Assembly (NCBI GenBank): GCA_013416795.1
Contig: RQSC01000523.1
Coordinates: 267,435 to 315,754, forward strand
DNA length: 48,320 nt
Direction of reading: 5' to 3'
DNA from: Prasinococcaceae sp. CCMP 1430
Taxonomy: Eukaryota; Prasinodermophyta; Palmophyllophyceae; Prasinococcales; Prasinococcaceae
Position numbers and translations under genes: made by a program. The notes beneath the pieces are model-generated. The model saw only the letters and a program-made list of their open reading frames with translations, was not told where the DNA came from and did not search any database. Position 1 is the stretch's first letter. Every line of letters begins with the position of its first letter. Below are positions 1 to 10,155 of this stretch, one piece after another.

Positions 1-217
1 CCGCGCGCGCGCTGTGCGGCGGCGGGCGCGCAACGAGGCGCGGCGCACGCGGCACGCGTTCGGCAACTCCCTGCTTTCTAAGGGCGCGCGCCGGCGAGGA
101 GGGGAGGGGGGGCGGGGCGCAGGCAAAGCGGTGCCGCAGCCGCTATCGGCGGGACGCGCGGGGGCGCCGCTTGTTGGAGATTATATTCGTGCGCGCGACA
201 TTGCTGCGCAGCCGGGA

Positions 218-1576
218 ATGGCGCACGCGGCGTTCCTCCTAACTCATTCGCGGGCGGCGGCGGCAGCGACGGCGGTGCCAGCTCCGAGGAAGCACCACCC
301 GCGTGGCGATCCGCCGGGGGGGCGCCGCCCGCGTGCGCGCGGCCACATCGCAGCCGCGGCGGGCTCTGAGCCGGCGCTGCCGTCCGAGCCCGCAACGTCT
401 CGCGTGGACGCGTGCGATCCGTTCGAGCCGTCTCCGCCGTGTGTGGCGCTCCCGGGCGCGAGCAACCAGCTGCAGGCGCTGGCGACCACTTCGCGCCTCG
501 TCGCGAACACCGCCGATGTGGCGCTCGTGAAGGAACTCGCAGCGCCAGATGGCGGACGGCTGGTGCGCGACGCGTGCGCACACCCCGCGCTCGTACTGGC
601 GGAGTTTTGCGCCGCGGCCATGCCCGAGCTGCGCCTCAAGCACAACGACATCGCTCACCAGCTCGGTGAGGGCGCCTTGCACCTCAAGGACGTGCTTGAG
701 GGCGATGACGAGGGCGAGCTGCGTACGCGCCTGGTCCAGGCGGTGCGCTCCGCCTCCAAGGCTGGCGCGTCGCCTGCGGCCATCGCTGCTGCGCTCACGC
801 TCGACCTCGCAGAGGACCTCGCGGCGGTGCTGCCCGCCGACGGCCGCGTACTTGTGCCGCTGGACCCGATGCTGAGCTTCGATACGCACGAGTTAATCAA
901 CGCGGCGATGGGGCTCGCGGACGCTCTTGAACGCCGTGGCGTGGACGCCGCGTCCAAGCTGTGCGTGCGGATGCCCGCGACCTGGGAGGGTATCCAGGCG
1001 TGCGAGGCGCTCGAGAAGGAGGGTGTTCAGTGCAACATGACGCTCGTGTGCTCTCTCGCGCAGGGCATCGCATGCGCCGACGCAGGCGCGAGCCGCGTGA
1101 CGCCATTCGTCGGACGCACGCTCGACTGGCACAGGGCCGAGCACGCTCGCGATCACTACCCCGCACACGAGGACCCAGGTGTGCTCAGGACCAAGCGCCT
1201 CTACACGCTCTACCACCAGGAGGGCGTCCCCTCCATGGTGACGCCGACGTCTTTTCGCAACATCCACGAGGTGCGCGAACTGGCGGGCTGCGACAGCCTC
1301 ATAATTCCGCCGCTGATCATGGAGGAGCTGCGCGCCTGCTCGGACCCGCTCATGCTCAAGCTCTCAGACAACTACGCGCGCACGCTGTGGCCACGCGAGG
1401 AGGTGGCCGCCCGCCCGCTGTCTTTCGGCCGCTTCGTCCGGCTGCACGACGCCGACGCGTGCGCCGTGGAACTCCTCGAGAAGAGTGTGCACGGATTCGC
1501 CGTCGAGGAACGCCACCTGGAGGAGCTCGTCGCGGAGATCATGGTCGAGACGCCCACCGACAGCGATGAGGGGTAG
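218..1576 (+). CDS. Transaldolase-fold protein lacking catalytic residues (probable pseudoenzyme)
   Basis: 452-residue single-exon frame from the first in-frame ATG at 218. The frame is open further upstream, but only from a GTG. Residues ~90-445 follow transaldolase (TalB/Tal) from end to end: ATWEGIQACEALEKEGVQCN, TPFVGRTLDW, DPGV, and SFRNIHEVRELAGCDSLII are all present. By eye against E. coli TalB, the catalytic positions differ: Asp17 is Asn97 (VANTAD), Asn35 is His122 (CAHPAL), Glu96 is His224 (SFDTH) and the Schiff-base Lys132 is Arg251 (VRMPATWEG). The phosphate-side Arg and the NxT pair are kept. The fold and sugar-phosphate pocket therefore look intact while pentose-phosphate transaldolase chemistry is unlikely. 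The first ~80 residues are Ala/Pro/Arg-rich, as in an organelle leader. It converges with PAT1, 130 nt between stops. Confidence 0.85.
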   Translation: MAHAAFLLTHSRAAAAATAVPAPRKHHPRGDPPGGRRPRARGHIAAAAGSEPALPSEPATSRVDACDPFEPSPPCVALPGASNQLQALATTSRLVANTADVALVKELAAPDGGRLVRDACAHPALVLAEFCAAAMPELRLKHNDIAHQLGEGALHLKDVLEGDDEGELRTRLVQAVRSASKAGASPAAIAAALTLDLAEDLAAVLPADGRVLVPLDPMLSFDTHELINAAMGLADALERRGVDAASKLCVRMPATWEGIQACEALEKEGVQCNMTLVCSLAQGIACADAGASRVTPFVGRTLDWHRAEHARDHYPAHEDPGVLRTKRLYTLYHQEGVPSMVTPTSFRNIHEVRELAGCDSLIIPPLIMEELRACSDPLMLKLSDNYARTLWPREEVAARPLSFGRFVRLHDADACAVELLEKSVHGFAVEERHLEELVAEIMVETPTDSDEG

Positions 1577-1706
1577 GAGTAAATTCGCGCGCGCATTCGA
1601 CTACTCGCGTTGTGAGAATGGTGTGACGTTTTGCGTCTTGTTACAAGGTGTTACGAAACCGAACGCTGCGGTGGCTCCTCGGCCACGCTCGCCTCCGCTG
1701 GCCTCT

Positions 1707-3778
1707 TCACCATGTGGCGCGCGCGGCGAGCGCCTTGAGGGCCTCTGCCGCGGTGCCCTCCGCCGAGATAAGCGCTGCCTCGAACACGCGCTTCGGGGCG
1801 CCCGGCGCCGGCAGCTGCGCGAGCGCCGCCACGAATCTCTCCATGGCGCCCAACCACGCAGGCGCGCTCGCGGCGTCGCCCGTGACGTTGGTGCCGCACG
1901 CCAGCAGCGCCAGCATGAGCACCTCGCCGGGTGGAGGGGGGGCACTGTCGCCTCCCGCGCTCTCCTTGGCCCACAGCCCACGCGGATTCATGGCCGCGAG
2001 GCACGCCACCAGCATGGGCCTGTCCGACACGCCCATGGATGTCACGCACGACGCGCACGCCAGGGCCAGCTGCGTGGCAGCCGGGCACTTGCCACGGCGC
2101 GAGCCCAGCAGCGGGCCGAGGTTGCGGCAGGCGGCCACGGTGAGCGAGCAGGCGGCGGTGGCGGTGGGTGGGAAGCGCTTGAGCGCACCCACCAGCAGCG
2201 AGCGGCCCTTGTGCACCGCGCCCACACGCGCCAGCACGCGGTCGGCGGGCGTCGACGCGGGGGGCAGATGCTCGGCGAGCGACGCGCCCGGGGGCGGCAG
2301 CCGCATACTCGCGATGAGCATGTCCAGCATCTTGTCGCGGCGCCCGCGCAGCATTGCGCCGCCGTCCGCTGGCGCCGGCGGGGTCTCGAGGATGCGGGTG
2401 ATGTCGTCGATGTCGAGCAGCAGATTGTGCCCGTCCTCGATGAGCTGCCTCGCCGCGAGCATCGGCTCCTGCTCAAGCGGGCGCACCTCGTCCTCATCGC
2501 CGCCCACATCCTCGGCGTCCACGCTGATGCCCTCACCCTCGCGCGGCGGGATCTCCAGCATGGGTTTCGGCTTGGTGATCGACGAGTACGCGATCTTGCC
2601 GAGGCCGTCCAGCGCCACGTAGGACACGGCCGCGCCGCGCTGGCTCAGGCCGCTCTCGGCCGCGCCGTTGGCGCCCTCCGCCTGCGTGTCGCGCAGCACC
2701 GCCGGCGCGAACAGCCCCGGCCGCTGGCCGCCGCTCTTGGACGCCAGCGCGAGCGCGTAGTAGTCCTCGTGATACGCGCCGCGCTGGTGCGTGGCCGCGT
2801 ACTGGATGCGCGCGATCTGTTCGACCTCATGCGCGGCCATCATGCTGCCGCCGCGGAGCCCGCCCCCCCCGACGTAGAGGCGCGGGCCTAGGCCCGGCCC
2901 GCGCGGTGCCCCGGTGGCGCGCGGCGCGCCGGCCGGCGGCGGCGTGGCAGGTGGGGCCGGCCCGGGCCTATGCTGCGTTTGCCGCGGCTGCTGCTGCTGC
3001 TGCTGCTGCGGGGGCGGCTGGGCCTGCCGCTGCGGGGAAGGGGCGGGTGACGCGGCGCCCCACTGAGAGGGTGACAGCAGCGCCGGCGCGCCCCCCGCGG
3101 GCTGCGTCGGCACGAGCTTCGCCGGGTCCAGGCGCATTGGCTGCTGCTGCGACGGCGGCTGCTCCGCCTTTCGCTGCTGCTGCTTTTGCTGCATGCCCTC
3201 GAAGCCCGGGGGCGGCGCCCTGCGCATAGGCACCGCTGGCATTTGGAAATCGCTCTTGATGTCAGTGGTGCCGAGCAGCGAGGGCATGGCGGTGGGCTTG
3301 GGCGCCTTCACGCCGCCGCCGAAGTCCCACTGGTACTCATCACCCTCACCGGCGTCGTCGAGCAGCCCGAGCGCGTCCTCCTCGATGTTGCGTCCCACGC
3401 CGCTCGTGTCCTCCACCTCCGACGCGAAGCCGCCACCACCGGGGCCCGCGCGCGGCATGTTGGCGAAGTCGAAAGCCCCCAGGTCCTCCTCGATGCCGAG
3501 CATGTCATCTTCATCCGGTGGGAGAAGATCCTCGTCCTCGAGGGCGCCGCCAAGCTCGCCGAGCAGCGCGTCCGCGTCAGCCCCCCCCGCCGGCGCCCCG
3601 CCGAAGAAGCCGCCCGCGCCAAAGAACGCGGCTTGGCCGGCGCCGGCGCCTGCGTGGTGCGGCGGCACGGCGGGCGAGGCCATCGCCTGCTGCTGCTGCG
3701 GCTGCGCGGGTGGCTGCGCCTGCTGGCGCGCGGCCTCGTGCGCTGCCGCAAAGGCCTCGTGCTGCGCCTGCCAGTCGT
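1707..3778 (-). CDS. PAT1: PAT1 homologue, mRNA-decapping activator
   Basis: PAT1 bridges deadenylated mRNA, the Lsm1-7 ring and the decapping enzyme in P-bodies. The protein opens with a Gln/Pro/Gly-rich acidic region (residues with DEDDMLGIEEDLGAF), then a low-complexity PQ linker. Next comes the family signature: HEVEQIARIQYAATH followed by YHEDYYALALASKSGG, then VALDGLGKIAYSSITKPKP and RPLEQEPMLAARQLIEDG with LLLDIDDI, as in plant PAT1. The helical C-terminal domain (VGAVHKGRSLLVGALKRFP) runs to the TGA at 1707. The 5' end is uncertain: the first in-frame ATG is at 3683, while a likely acceptor (CATTCAG) at 3779-3781 suggests an upstream exon. The stretch upstream holds a GGT repeat and no clear first exon. 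Confidence 0.85.
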
Positions 3779-4027
3779 CTGAATGCGCCGTATGCACGGG
3801 CAAGCGTGTGAACGAGAGGCGGGCAGTAGCGCGGGTGGGTGGCAGGTGGCGGGTGGTGGTGGTGGTGGTGGTGGGAGCACAGCGTCCTATGTCAGATCAC
3901 GGTATCTCAGACGACGCGCGATCGCCCATGTCCCCCCGCCGGGTTCCACGCACACGCGGCACCGCGCGGCGTCCGCCTGCGCCCGCCGTGGTTAGGGCAA
4001 AGGGAAGCGCACGCCGCTCGCGCGCAC

Positions 4028-5305
4028 CTGCGCCGCCGCCGCCGCCGCCGCCGCCGCCAAGCAGCGCGACAGAATTGGCCCGCGCCCCGCCCCGACCATC
4101 ATGAGCACCACAGCATCCGCCGTCTCTACCTGCTCGTCGGGTACCTTCTCGCGCAGGTATGTCTCGACGGCCTGCTGGTAGACGTCGTATTTGGTCGCGT
4201 CGCGCTCGAAGGTCTCATAGGTGGCGCTCTCGAGATTGTCCATTAGCGGCTGCAGCGGGGATTGCAAGAAGTCACGGTAGGACGACTCGGCAACCTCACA
4301 TTCGCTCGGTGCGGGCAGCCGTCGGTACAGGAACGACACGTATTCCAAGTACGGAGCCAGCGGGTGCGCCGGCGCTCGCGATTCCTGCTGGCCGACCACT
4401 GGCGCTGGCGGTGGCTCGTGCCTGCGTGGTCCGTGCAGCACGATTTGCACGTCGTGCTGCAGCAGTGTGGACACGAGCTTCTGGTGGCGCTTCGAGAGAG
4501 TCGGGTAGCCATGTTTGTTGGTGAGGAAGGCATCGGTGGATATCAGCGCAGCGCGCACGGGTTCGCCGAGCCATCGCTCGAGCGCGGCGTCGCCGCCGTC
4601 AGGCAAATCGGCCCCCACCTCCAGCGCCACGCACAGCCGCGGGTGGTGGCCGCACATCGCGCGCAGCTCATGCCACGCCTCGAACGGGTCGTGTGCGAGC
4701 CGTAAGCTCGTGCCAGGCGCACCACTGACGTCGCACGCGCGCTTGGCCAACAGAGCGGCACCCGCGTCGGCGTTGGCGCTCGATGCTGCGATGACTTCGT
4801 CAGCCACCAGCGGAACGCGCACCCACGCACTCATACCCTGCGCGCGCCCGAGCGCCCTCAGCAGACTGTGCGCAGTCGCGGCGACGCGCTCGCCGAGCCG
4901 CGGCACAACGGCCGCCTGCAACGACAGGTGCGCCGCCCATGCGAGCTCTGCATCGAGCGCAGCCGCTGAATCGCGTGCGAGCGCAGGGTCACGCGAGTCT
5001 GCGTCGACCCACGCACTCACGGCGCCCACCACCTGCGAGGTCCACTGCGCCGACGACAGTGCGAGATCCGAGGGGAACACGGGCGGCGGCAGCGCTGCAC
5101 CCGGCAGCGTGCGTCTGGCGCTCGCCACGCGCCGCTCGCCAGACGCCGCAAGCGGCAGTACGGCAAAATCAAAAGCCACACCGCTCTCTGGTGCCACCAG
5201 CGCCTCCGCTAGGGCGCCCGCCGCGTCCTCCGAGTGGCCGCACACGACCCCCGCGTAGCGTGAGCGCGTGCCGCCGTGGTGGCCCAGAGCTCGGCCGAGC
5301 GGCAT
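4028..5305 (-). CDS. PRMT5: PRMT5 arginine methyltransferase, amino-terminal exon only
   Basis: PRMT5 makes symmetric dimethyl-arginine on Sm proteins and histones. Start ATG at 5303-5305 is chosen because MPLGRALGHHGGTRSRYAGV matches the leader of plant PRMT5. The exon carries the TIM-barrel domain (SSAQWTSQVVGAVSAWVDAD, WVRVPLV, HPRLCVALEVG) and the linker LQPLMDNLESATYETFERD ending in SAM motif I, VGAGRGPI. About 10 residues after motif I a poly-Ala run meets a consensus donor (CAG/GTGCGC at 4028/4027). The remaining Rossmann motifs, the substrate double-Glu loop, the beta-barrel and the dimerisation arm are not found downstream: only 249 nt separate this donor from the PAT1 exon. Either the 3' exons were lost in assembly or the gene is truncated. 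Confidence 0.85.
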
Positions 5306-6536
5306 CGCGGCGCCCCTCCCCTCTCCTGCTGGCAGAGCGCGGCACCCCCGCGTTCCCTCTCCACCTTCCTCGCGTCCTTGCCACCGCAAGCCACCGCGGG
5401 CGCCGCCTGTGCGCCCCCACGCACCCCGCCCCGCGCCCCGCTGCGCCACCCACGCCGTCTGGCCGCAGCCTCGGCGTGCACAGCGGCGGCGGCCGCCGCC
5501 GCCGCGCCAGCGCCCGCCGCGCTGGGCACGCAGTTAACCCTATATCTAACCGCAAATGCGTTGTGGCAGGTCCTGCTCGCTATCAAAGAGTCCTTCATCC
5601 CGGTCTCACAGTGCGATGACCTCAACCCAGGGCTGCAAGCGGACACATCAGCGCCACATGGCGGCCGGCGCGCGTACGCGCGCCCTCCCCCTCTCCCCCC
5701 CTTCCCCTCTCACTCCCGCGCGCGCGTGCTCCCCCTCTCCCTCGCTACCCCTCTTTTGCGCGCGCTGGCCAGTGCGCGGGCGCGCGGGCGGGCCGCCGCG
5801 CGCGCGCGCAGGCGCTCCGGGGGGTAGGGGTGAGCGCCCGCGCTCGCGGCCGAGTGCGCTTTTGCCTTCGGCGGGCAACACGCGCAGGGCGCCGCTTGCG
5901 CGATGTGCCTCACGGGCGGAGACAACGCCGATGAGTTCGACATGCTGATGGACGTCAACATGGCTGCGTTCATGGAGCTCGAGGCAAAGCTGGAGGAGGC
6001 CGCTGGCGGAGGAGGTGATGAGGAGAGCGACGAAGGCTGCGGCCCGCAGCCGGCGGAGCGACCGGAGCGTCCCAGCGACGGCGAGTGCTGCCAGCGCGCG
6101 TGCGCGCGCTGCGTGTGGANGGGAGCGCGCACGCGCGCGACACTTTTTTTTCGGGGGGTGTGGTGGGTTGGGGAACGGGAGCGGGCGATGCTTTTTGATG
6201 AGGCTTTCATATTTTCGATGTTTGTGGTGGAGGGCGCGCGCGCGCGGGCGCGCGCGGGCGAGCGTGTTCATTTGATAACCGTCGCTATCCAGAAATGCGC
6301 GTGGGGCGCGCGTGGGTGGCGGCGGATCGCGAGCATGAACACGGATGAACATGTCCGGGGGACCGCTCGGGTGCGAAGGGGCACGGACACCTGCCCCCGC
6401 CATCCCCCCAGCCACCCCCTGGGCCCGTGCGCTCGCATTGCACGCTGGTGGCCGCCGATGAGCGCGCCGATGGCAATCAGGCGCTGACGTCCCTCAACCC
6501 GCACCCCACCCGCAAACCCCACCACACACACCGCAG
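5306..6536. other. Divergent upstream region between PRMT5 and MAPK genes
   Basis: 1.2 kb between the PRMT5 start and the first recognisable MAPK exon. It should contain MAPK exon 1, but I find no glycine-rich loop (GxGxxGxV) in any frame. It holds a less GC-rich patch at ~5528-5650, purine/pyrimidine alternation (GCGCGC runs at ~6236-6262), one ambiguous base at 6120 and one possible exon, listed separately. Confidence 0.4.
5903..6085 (+). CDS. Possible short acidic exon, unidentified
   Basis: From an ATG at 5903 the frame reads a methionine-rich amphipathic stretch (DEFDMLMDVNMAAFMELEAK) and then a Gly/Glu/Asp linker (GGGGDEESDEGCG). Its composition is less Arg/Ala-biased than the random GC-rich frames around it, which is the only reason to suspect coding. 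The frame runs into low-complexity sequence and an ambiguous base at 6120. It might be a 5' exon or leader of the MAP kinase downstream, or part of another gene. I recognise no domain and the end coordinate is approximate. Confidence 0.25.
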
Positions 6537-7845
6537 CTCTGCGTGCGACGCCGAGACAGGGGAGACGCTCGCCATCAAGAAAATCTCGAACGCCTTCGTG
6601 AACCCCATCGACGCCAAGCGCACGCTGCGCGAGCTGCGGCTGCTCAAGCGCATGTCGCACGAAAACGTGGTGTCGCTGCGCGACATCATGAAGCCCCCCG
6701 GCGGTCGCACGACGTACAACGACGTCTACGTCACGTACGAGCTCATGGACACCGACCTGTACCAGATCATTCGCTCCAACCAGCTGCTTTCGGAGGACCA
6801 CTGCCAGTACTTCGTGTATCAGCTGCTGCGCGGGCTCAAGTACGTGCACTCGGCCAACGTGCTGCACCGGGACCTGAAGCCCTCAAACCTGCTGCTCAAC
6901 GCCAACTGCGACCTCAAGTTGGCCGACTTTGGCCTGGCCAGAAACGCGAGCGACAAGGACGCCATGACGGAGTACGTGGTCACGCGCTGGTACCGCGCGC
7001 CCGAGCTGCTGCTGAGCTGCGCGGAGTACACGCCCGCCATCGACGTGTGGTCGGTGGGCTGCATCCTCGCCGAGCTGCTCATGCGGCGCCCGCTCTTCCC
7101 GGGCACGGACTACGTGCACCAGCTCAACCTCATCACGGCGGTGACGGGCGTGCCCTCGGCGGAAGATATGGCCTTCGTGCGCAACGAGAAGGCGCGCGCG
7201 TACATCCGCGGCATGCCGCCGTCGCAGCGCGTGCCCATGCGCAAGCTCGCGCCCGACGCGCCGCCGCTCGCGTGCGACCTCGTGGATCGCTGCCTGGCCT
7301 TCGACCCCGCGAAGCGGATCACCGTGTGCGAAGCGCTCGAACACCCCTTCCTCGCGTCGCTGCACGATGACACGGACGAGCCCCTGGCCGACTTCACCAT
7401 CGACGAGCAGGAAGACTTGCAGAAGGGCTTCGTCGCCGCCGATCCGCGGGCTAGCCTGCGGGAGCTCGTGTACCTAGAGATCATGGACTTGCATCCGGAC
7501 CTTGCGAGCACCGACATGGCCTTCGACAGGGCCGATCGCGAGACCGAGGAGCGGCAAGCCGCGGGGGCGCCGGCTAAGGGCGCGGGGGCGGACGTGTATC
7601 AGCAGCATGGGCAGCAGGAGCAGCACTACGTGGCGATCGAGGACGAGGAAATGGAGATGGACTCGGACTTCATGCCGACGCCCGTCGAGGGCGTCACGCC
7701 GCACTCGGCGGCCATGGCACATGCGCAAGCACAGGCGGCGGCGGCGGCGGCGGCACGCGGCATGCAGGCGCAGGGTTGCGTGTCGGCGAGCGCGCGCGCG
7801 TTCTCGGAACAGCTACCCACCTGCCGAAGCACCATCAAATCATGA
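6537..7845 (+). CDS. MAP kinase, TEY type, missing first exon
   Basis: Proline-directed Ser/Thr kinase of an ERK/plant-MPK-type cascade. The exon follows a consensus acceptor (ACCGCAG at 6530-6536) in phase 2 and begins at the VAIKK strand ([10 protein letters not shown]). Visible motifs in order are the catalytic loop [14 protein letters not shown], the activation lip with TEY in [27 protein letters not shown], and a C-terminal common docking motif LHDDTDEP, which resembles plant MPK docking sites. The tail is rich in Ala/Gln and ends at TGA 7843-7845. The preceding exon, which must carry the ATP-binding Gly-rich loop (usually ...GAYGxVC), is not present upstream, so the model is partial. 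Confidence 0.9.
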
Positions 7846-7988
7846 GCGCAATTTTCCAGCAGCCTCGCGAGCAATCCGACATCTGAAACAGTAATATAGC
7901 TAGACTAGAGGTACAGGCGTTCATTACATTCACCTCCCGCGCCAGGCCGCCGCCAAGTGCACAGCGTGCGAGTGTGCTCTTGCGCTTC

Positions 7989-9149
7989 CTACTTGTCCTT
8001 CTTTTCCTCGAGCTTGTCACCCCCCTCCTTGCCCTCCTCCTCCTCCTCGTCCTCGGGCGGCAGCTCGTCGTACGCAAGCAGCTCCTTGAACTCCCCGCGC
8101 CACCATGCGTTCAGTGTCGACGCGCCCATGACGCCCGGCACGATATAGAGCAGGGCGGGCTGTGCGGCGTCGAAGACGTTCATGACGACGATGGTAAGCA
8201 CAAGGCCTGCGACGTAGCCAAAGAATGCCGCGTGGAAGGTGCTGTGCGTAGCGGGCCTCGAGCGGCCGCGAGCGGCGTCGAAGCGCAGCAGCAGCGCGAC
8301 GACGATGCCCGGGATGACGATGTCACCCAAGCCGAGCATCGAGAACGGGCTGGCGGCGGCCGCCTCCCCGACGCGCGGGAAAAGCAGCTTGATGGGCGCT
8401 TCGACGTTGCGTGCCACGCTCACCATGACGGGCGTGCCGAACACCCAGAAGATGTCGTAGATGAACAGGCCCGCGAGGAGGATGGCGCCCACCTTGAAGC
8501 TGCCGATGGACAGGAACTCGAGCCCTTGGACCGAGAACGCGAGGCCGAGCGTGTTATTTGCCAGCCAGTGCTTGGTGGCGACGTAGTAAGCCACCACCGG
8601 CGACGCCAGTACCGCGGCAATGGCATCGGGCACCGCGACTGTCAGCTCGGCCGGCTCGTCCATCAGCAGCGGGATCTTGACCGTCTTGTGGATGCCGATC
8701 TGCTTCTCGCGCAGGCGCACAGGCACGTACGGCGTGACGACCGGGCTGATTGTGCCCGCGAGCGCGAGCACGCCGAGCACCACGAAGTATATCGTAAGAA
8801 GCGCGTTCACGAGGTCCTTGTTGAGCACCTTGAACGCCACAAACAGCCCGAACAGCACAGCGCTGCCCATCAGCGGGAAGCGCATCGCGTCACCCCTCTC
8901 CATGGTGGTCATCTCGCTTAGGTCGAGGCCACCGTCGACGCTTGCGTCCTCACCCGCCCTGCACGACCGATACGAGCCGACGTATACCGCCAGGGAGGCC
9001 GTCACCACGATCGACAGGTTGGTCGGCACGGGCACTACCGCCGGCAGCGCCGCCGCGAGGAAGAGCGCCACGTGCATCGCCACGCTGTGCAAGTCGGCCG
9101 CGCGCGGCGCCGCCTCGGCCGCCGCGCCCCCTGCCGCCCCCCCGCCCAT
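7989..9149 (-). CDS. SPP: Signal peptide peptidase (ER intramembrane aspartyl protease)
   Basis: 386 residues, close to the ~375 of animal and plant SPP. It cleaves leftover signal peptides and other type II membrane segments inside the ER membrane. Start at ATG 9147-9149 (MGGGAAGG). Nine-TM presenilin-like topology is visible: the catalytic pair is YD (LFIYDIFWVFGTPVMVSVA, ~residue 230) and GxGD (MLGLGDIVIPG, ~275), followed by the PAL motif (QPALLYIVPG, ~330). The tail is acidic and ends EEKKDK, a KKxx ER-retrieval signal, supporting ER rather than plastid or lysosomal SPPL location. The frame stays open far upstream, but that part is low-complexity and not homologous. Confidence 0.93.
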   Translation of the reverse strand: MGGGAAGGAAAEAAPRAADLHSVAMHVALFLAAALPAVVPVPTNLSIVVTASLAVYVGSYRSCRAGEDASVDGGLDLSEMTTMERGDAMRFPLMGSAVLFGLFVAFKVLNKDLVNALLTIYFVVLGVLALAGTISPVVTPYVPVRLREKQIGIHKTVKIPLLMDEPAELTVAVPDAIAAVLASPVVAYYVATKHWLANNTLGLAFSVQGLEFLSIGSFKVGAILLAGLFIYDIFWVFGTPVMVSVARNVEAPIKLLFPRVGEAAAASPFSMLGLGDIVIPGIVVALLLRFDAARGRSRPATHSTFHAAFFGYVAGLVLTIVVMNVFDAAQPALLYIVPGVMGASTLNAWWRGEFKELLAYDELPPEDEEEEEGKEGGDKLEEKKDK

Positions 9150-9780
9150 CGCGAGCCCGGCCTCCTCGCAGACGCGGCGCAGCTCGTCGCCGTCGATCTC
9201 AACGCGCGCGCGCGGCCCCCTCCCCGCGCGTGCGCGCGCCGCTAAAAAGGAAAGAGGCTCGAGCCTCGCCTCCCTCCCGAACCCGGCAGACGCCCGCCGC
9301 GCGCCCTGTGCCCCCCTCCCCCCACCCCACCACCCGCCCCCCGCGCCCCCGCGCCCGCCCCCGTCACCATCACGCCGCGCGCCGATCGATAACAGCTCTC
9401 GCCACCGAAACGCACGCGCTCGCGCGCCACGCCACACCGCCATCAAAATCAATGGCACGAGCGCGCGCGAACCCGGCTCCGCGGCGTCCCCCCGGTTCGG
9501 TCCTGGATCAGATCGGCACGGCGATGGGAGTTGGCGCGGAACGTCGCAGGGGGTCGCGCGAATTGAGCGGACGTTTGATGGGGAATGAGGGGGGACGGCG
9601 CGCGAGGTGGCGCGCGCGCGCGCGCGGAAGCGCGCGCGCGGCGCAGGCGCGGGTGTTTGAGCGGGGGAGCGCTGTGCCACGGCGCGCGCCACTCTGCGGG
9701 CGGGCGCGGGCCGGTGGGGGGTGGCGGGACATCGTGGCACAGGGCAGTCAGGAAGCAGGCAGGCGGGGGCGGGCGGATCG
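9150..9780. other. Divergent promoter region of SPP and VPS23
   Basis: 631 nt of very GC-rich DNA with CGCGCG runs (9611-9642) and C-rich tracts on the top strand. I see no gene, TATA box or repeat family here. Confidence 0.4.
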
Positions 9781-10116
9781 ATGGGGGCTGTCGAGGACGC
9801 TGTCGACGATGCGATGTCTGCGCGCGGCCCCGGCGGCCCGCTGTCGTACGCGGGCGGGCCGCACCAGCTCGCGGCCGTGCGCAAGGCGCTCGTCGACGCG
9901 CGGCGGGAGTTCGTGTCGCTCGTCGCCCTCGCCGCGCCCGCGACGCTGCGCTCGGGCAAGACGGGGAAACTCTTGAAACTCGAGGGGACGGTGCCCATGT
10001 ACCACCGGGGGAACAAGGTGTGCACGCGCGTGGCGCGCAGTTCATTGCGCTCCGTGCCTGCGGGCAATGCTCCCGCGCATGTGCGCTGACGCAATCGTGC
10101 TGTCCGCTCCCGCTCC

Positions 10117-10155
<39 letters not shown>

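Noticed and set aside
1485-2891. Long plus-strand frame antisense to PAT1
   Set aside because: Arg/Ala/His-rich text without motifs; PAT1 signatures are on the other strand.
9150-10094. Long minus-strand extension in frame with SPP
   Set aside because: Low-complexity Arg/Ala/Pro text with no homology; SPP has a normal length from the ATG at 9149, and the stretch is antisense to VPS23 exon 1.
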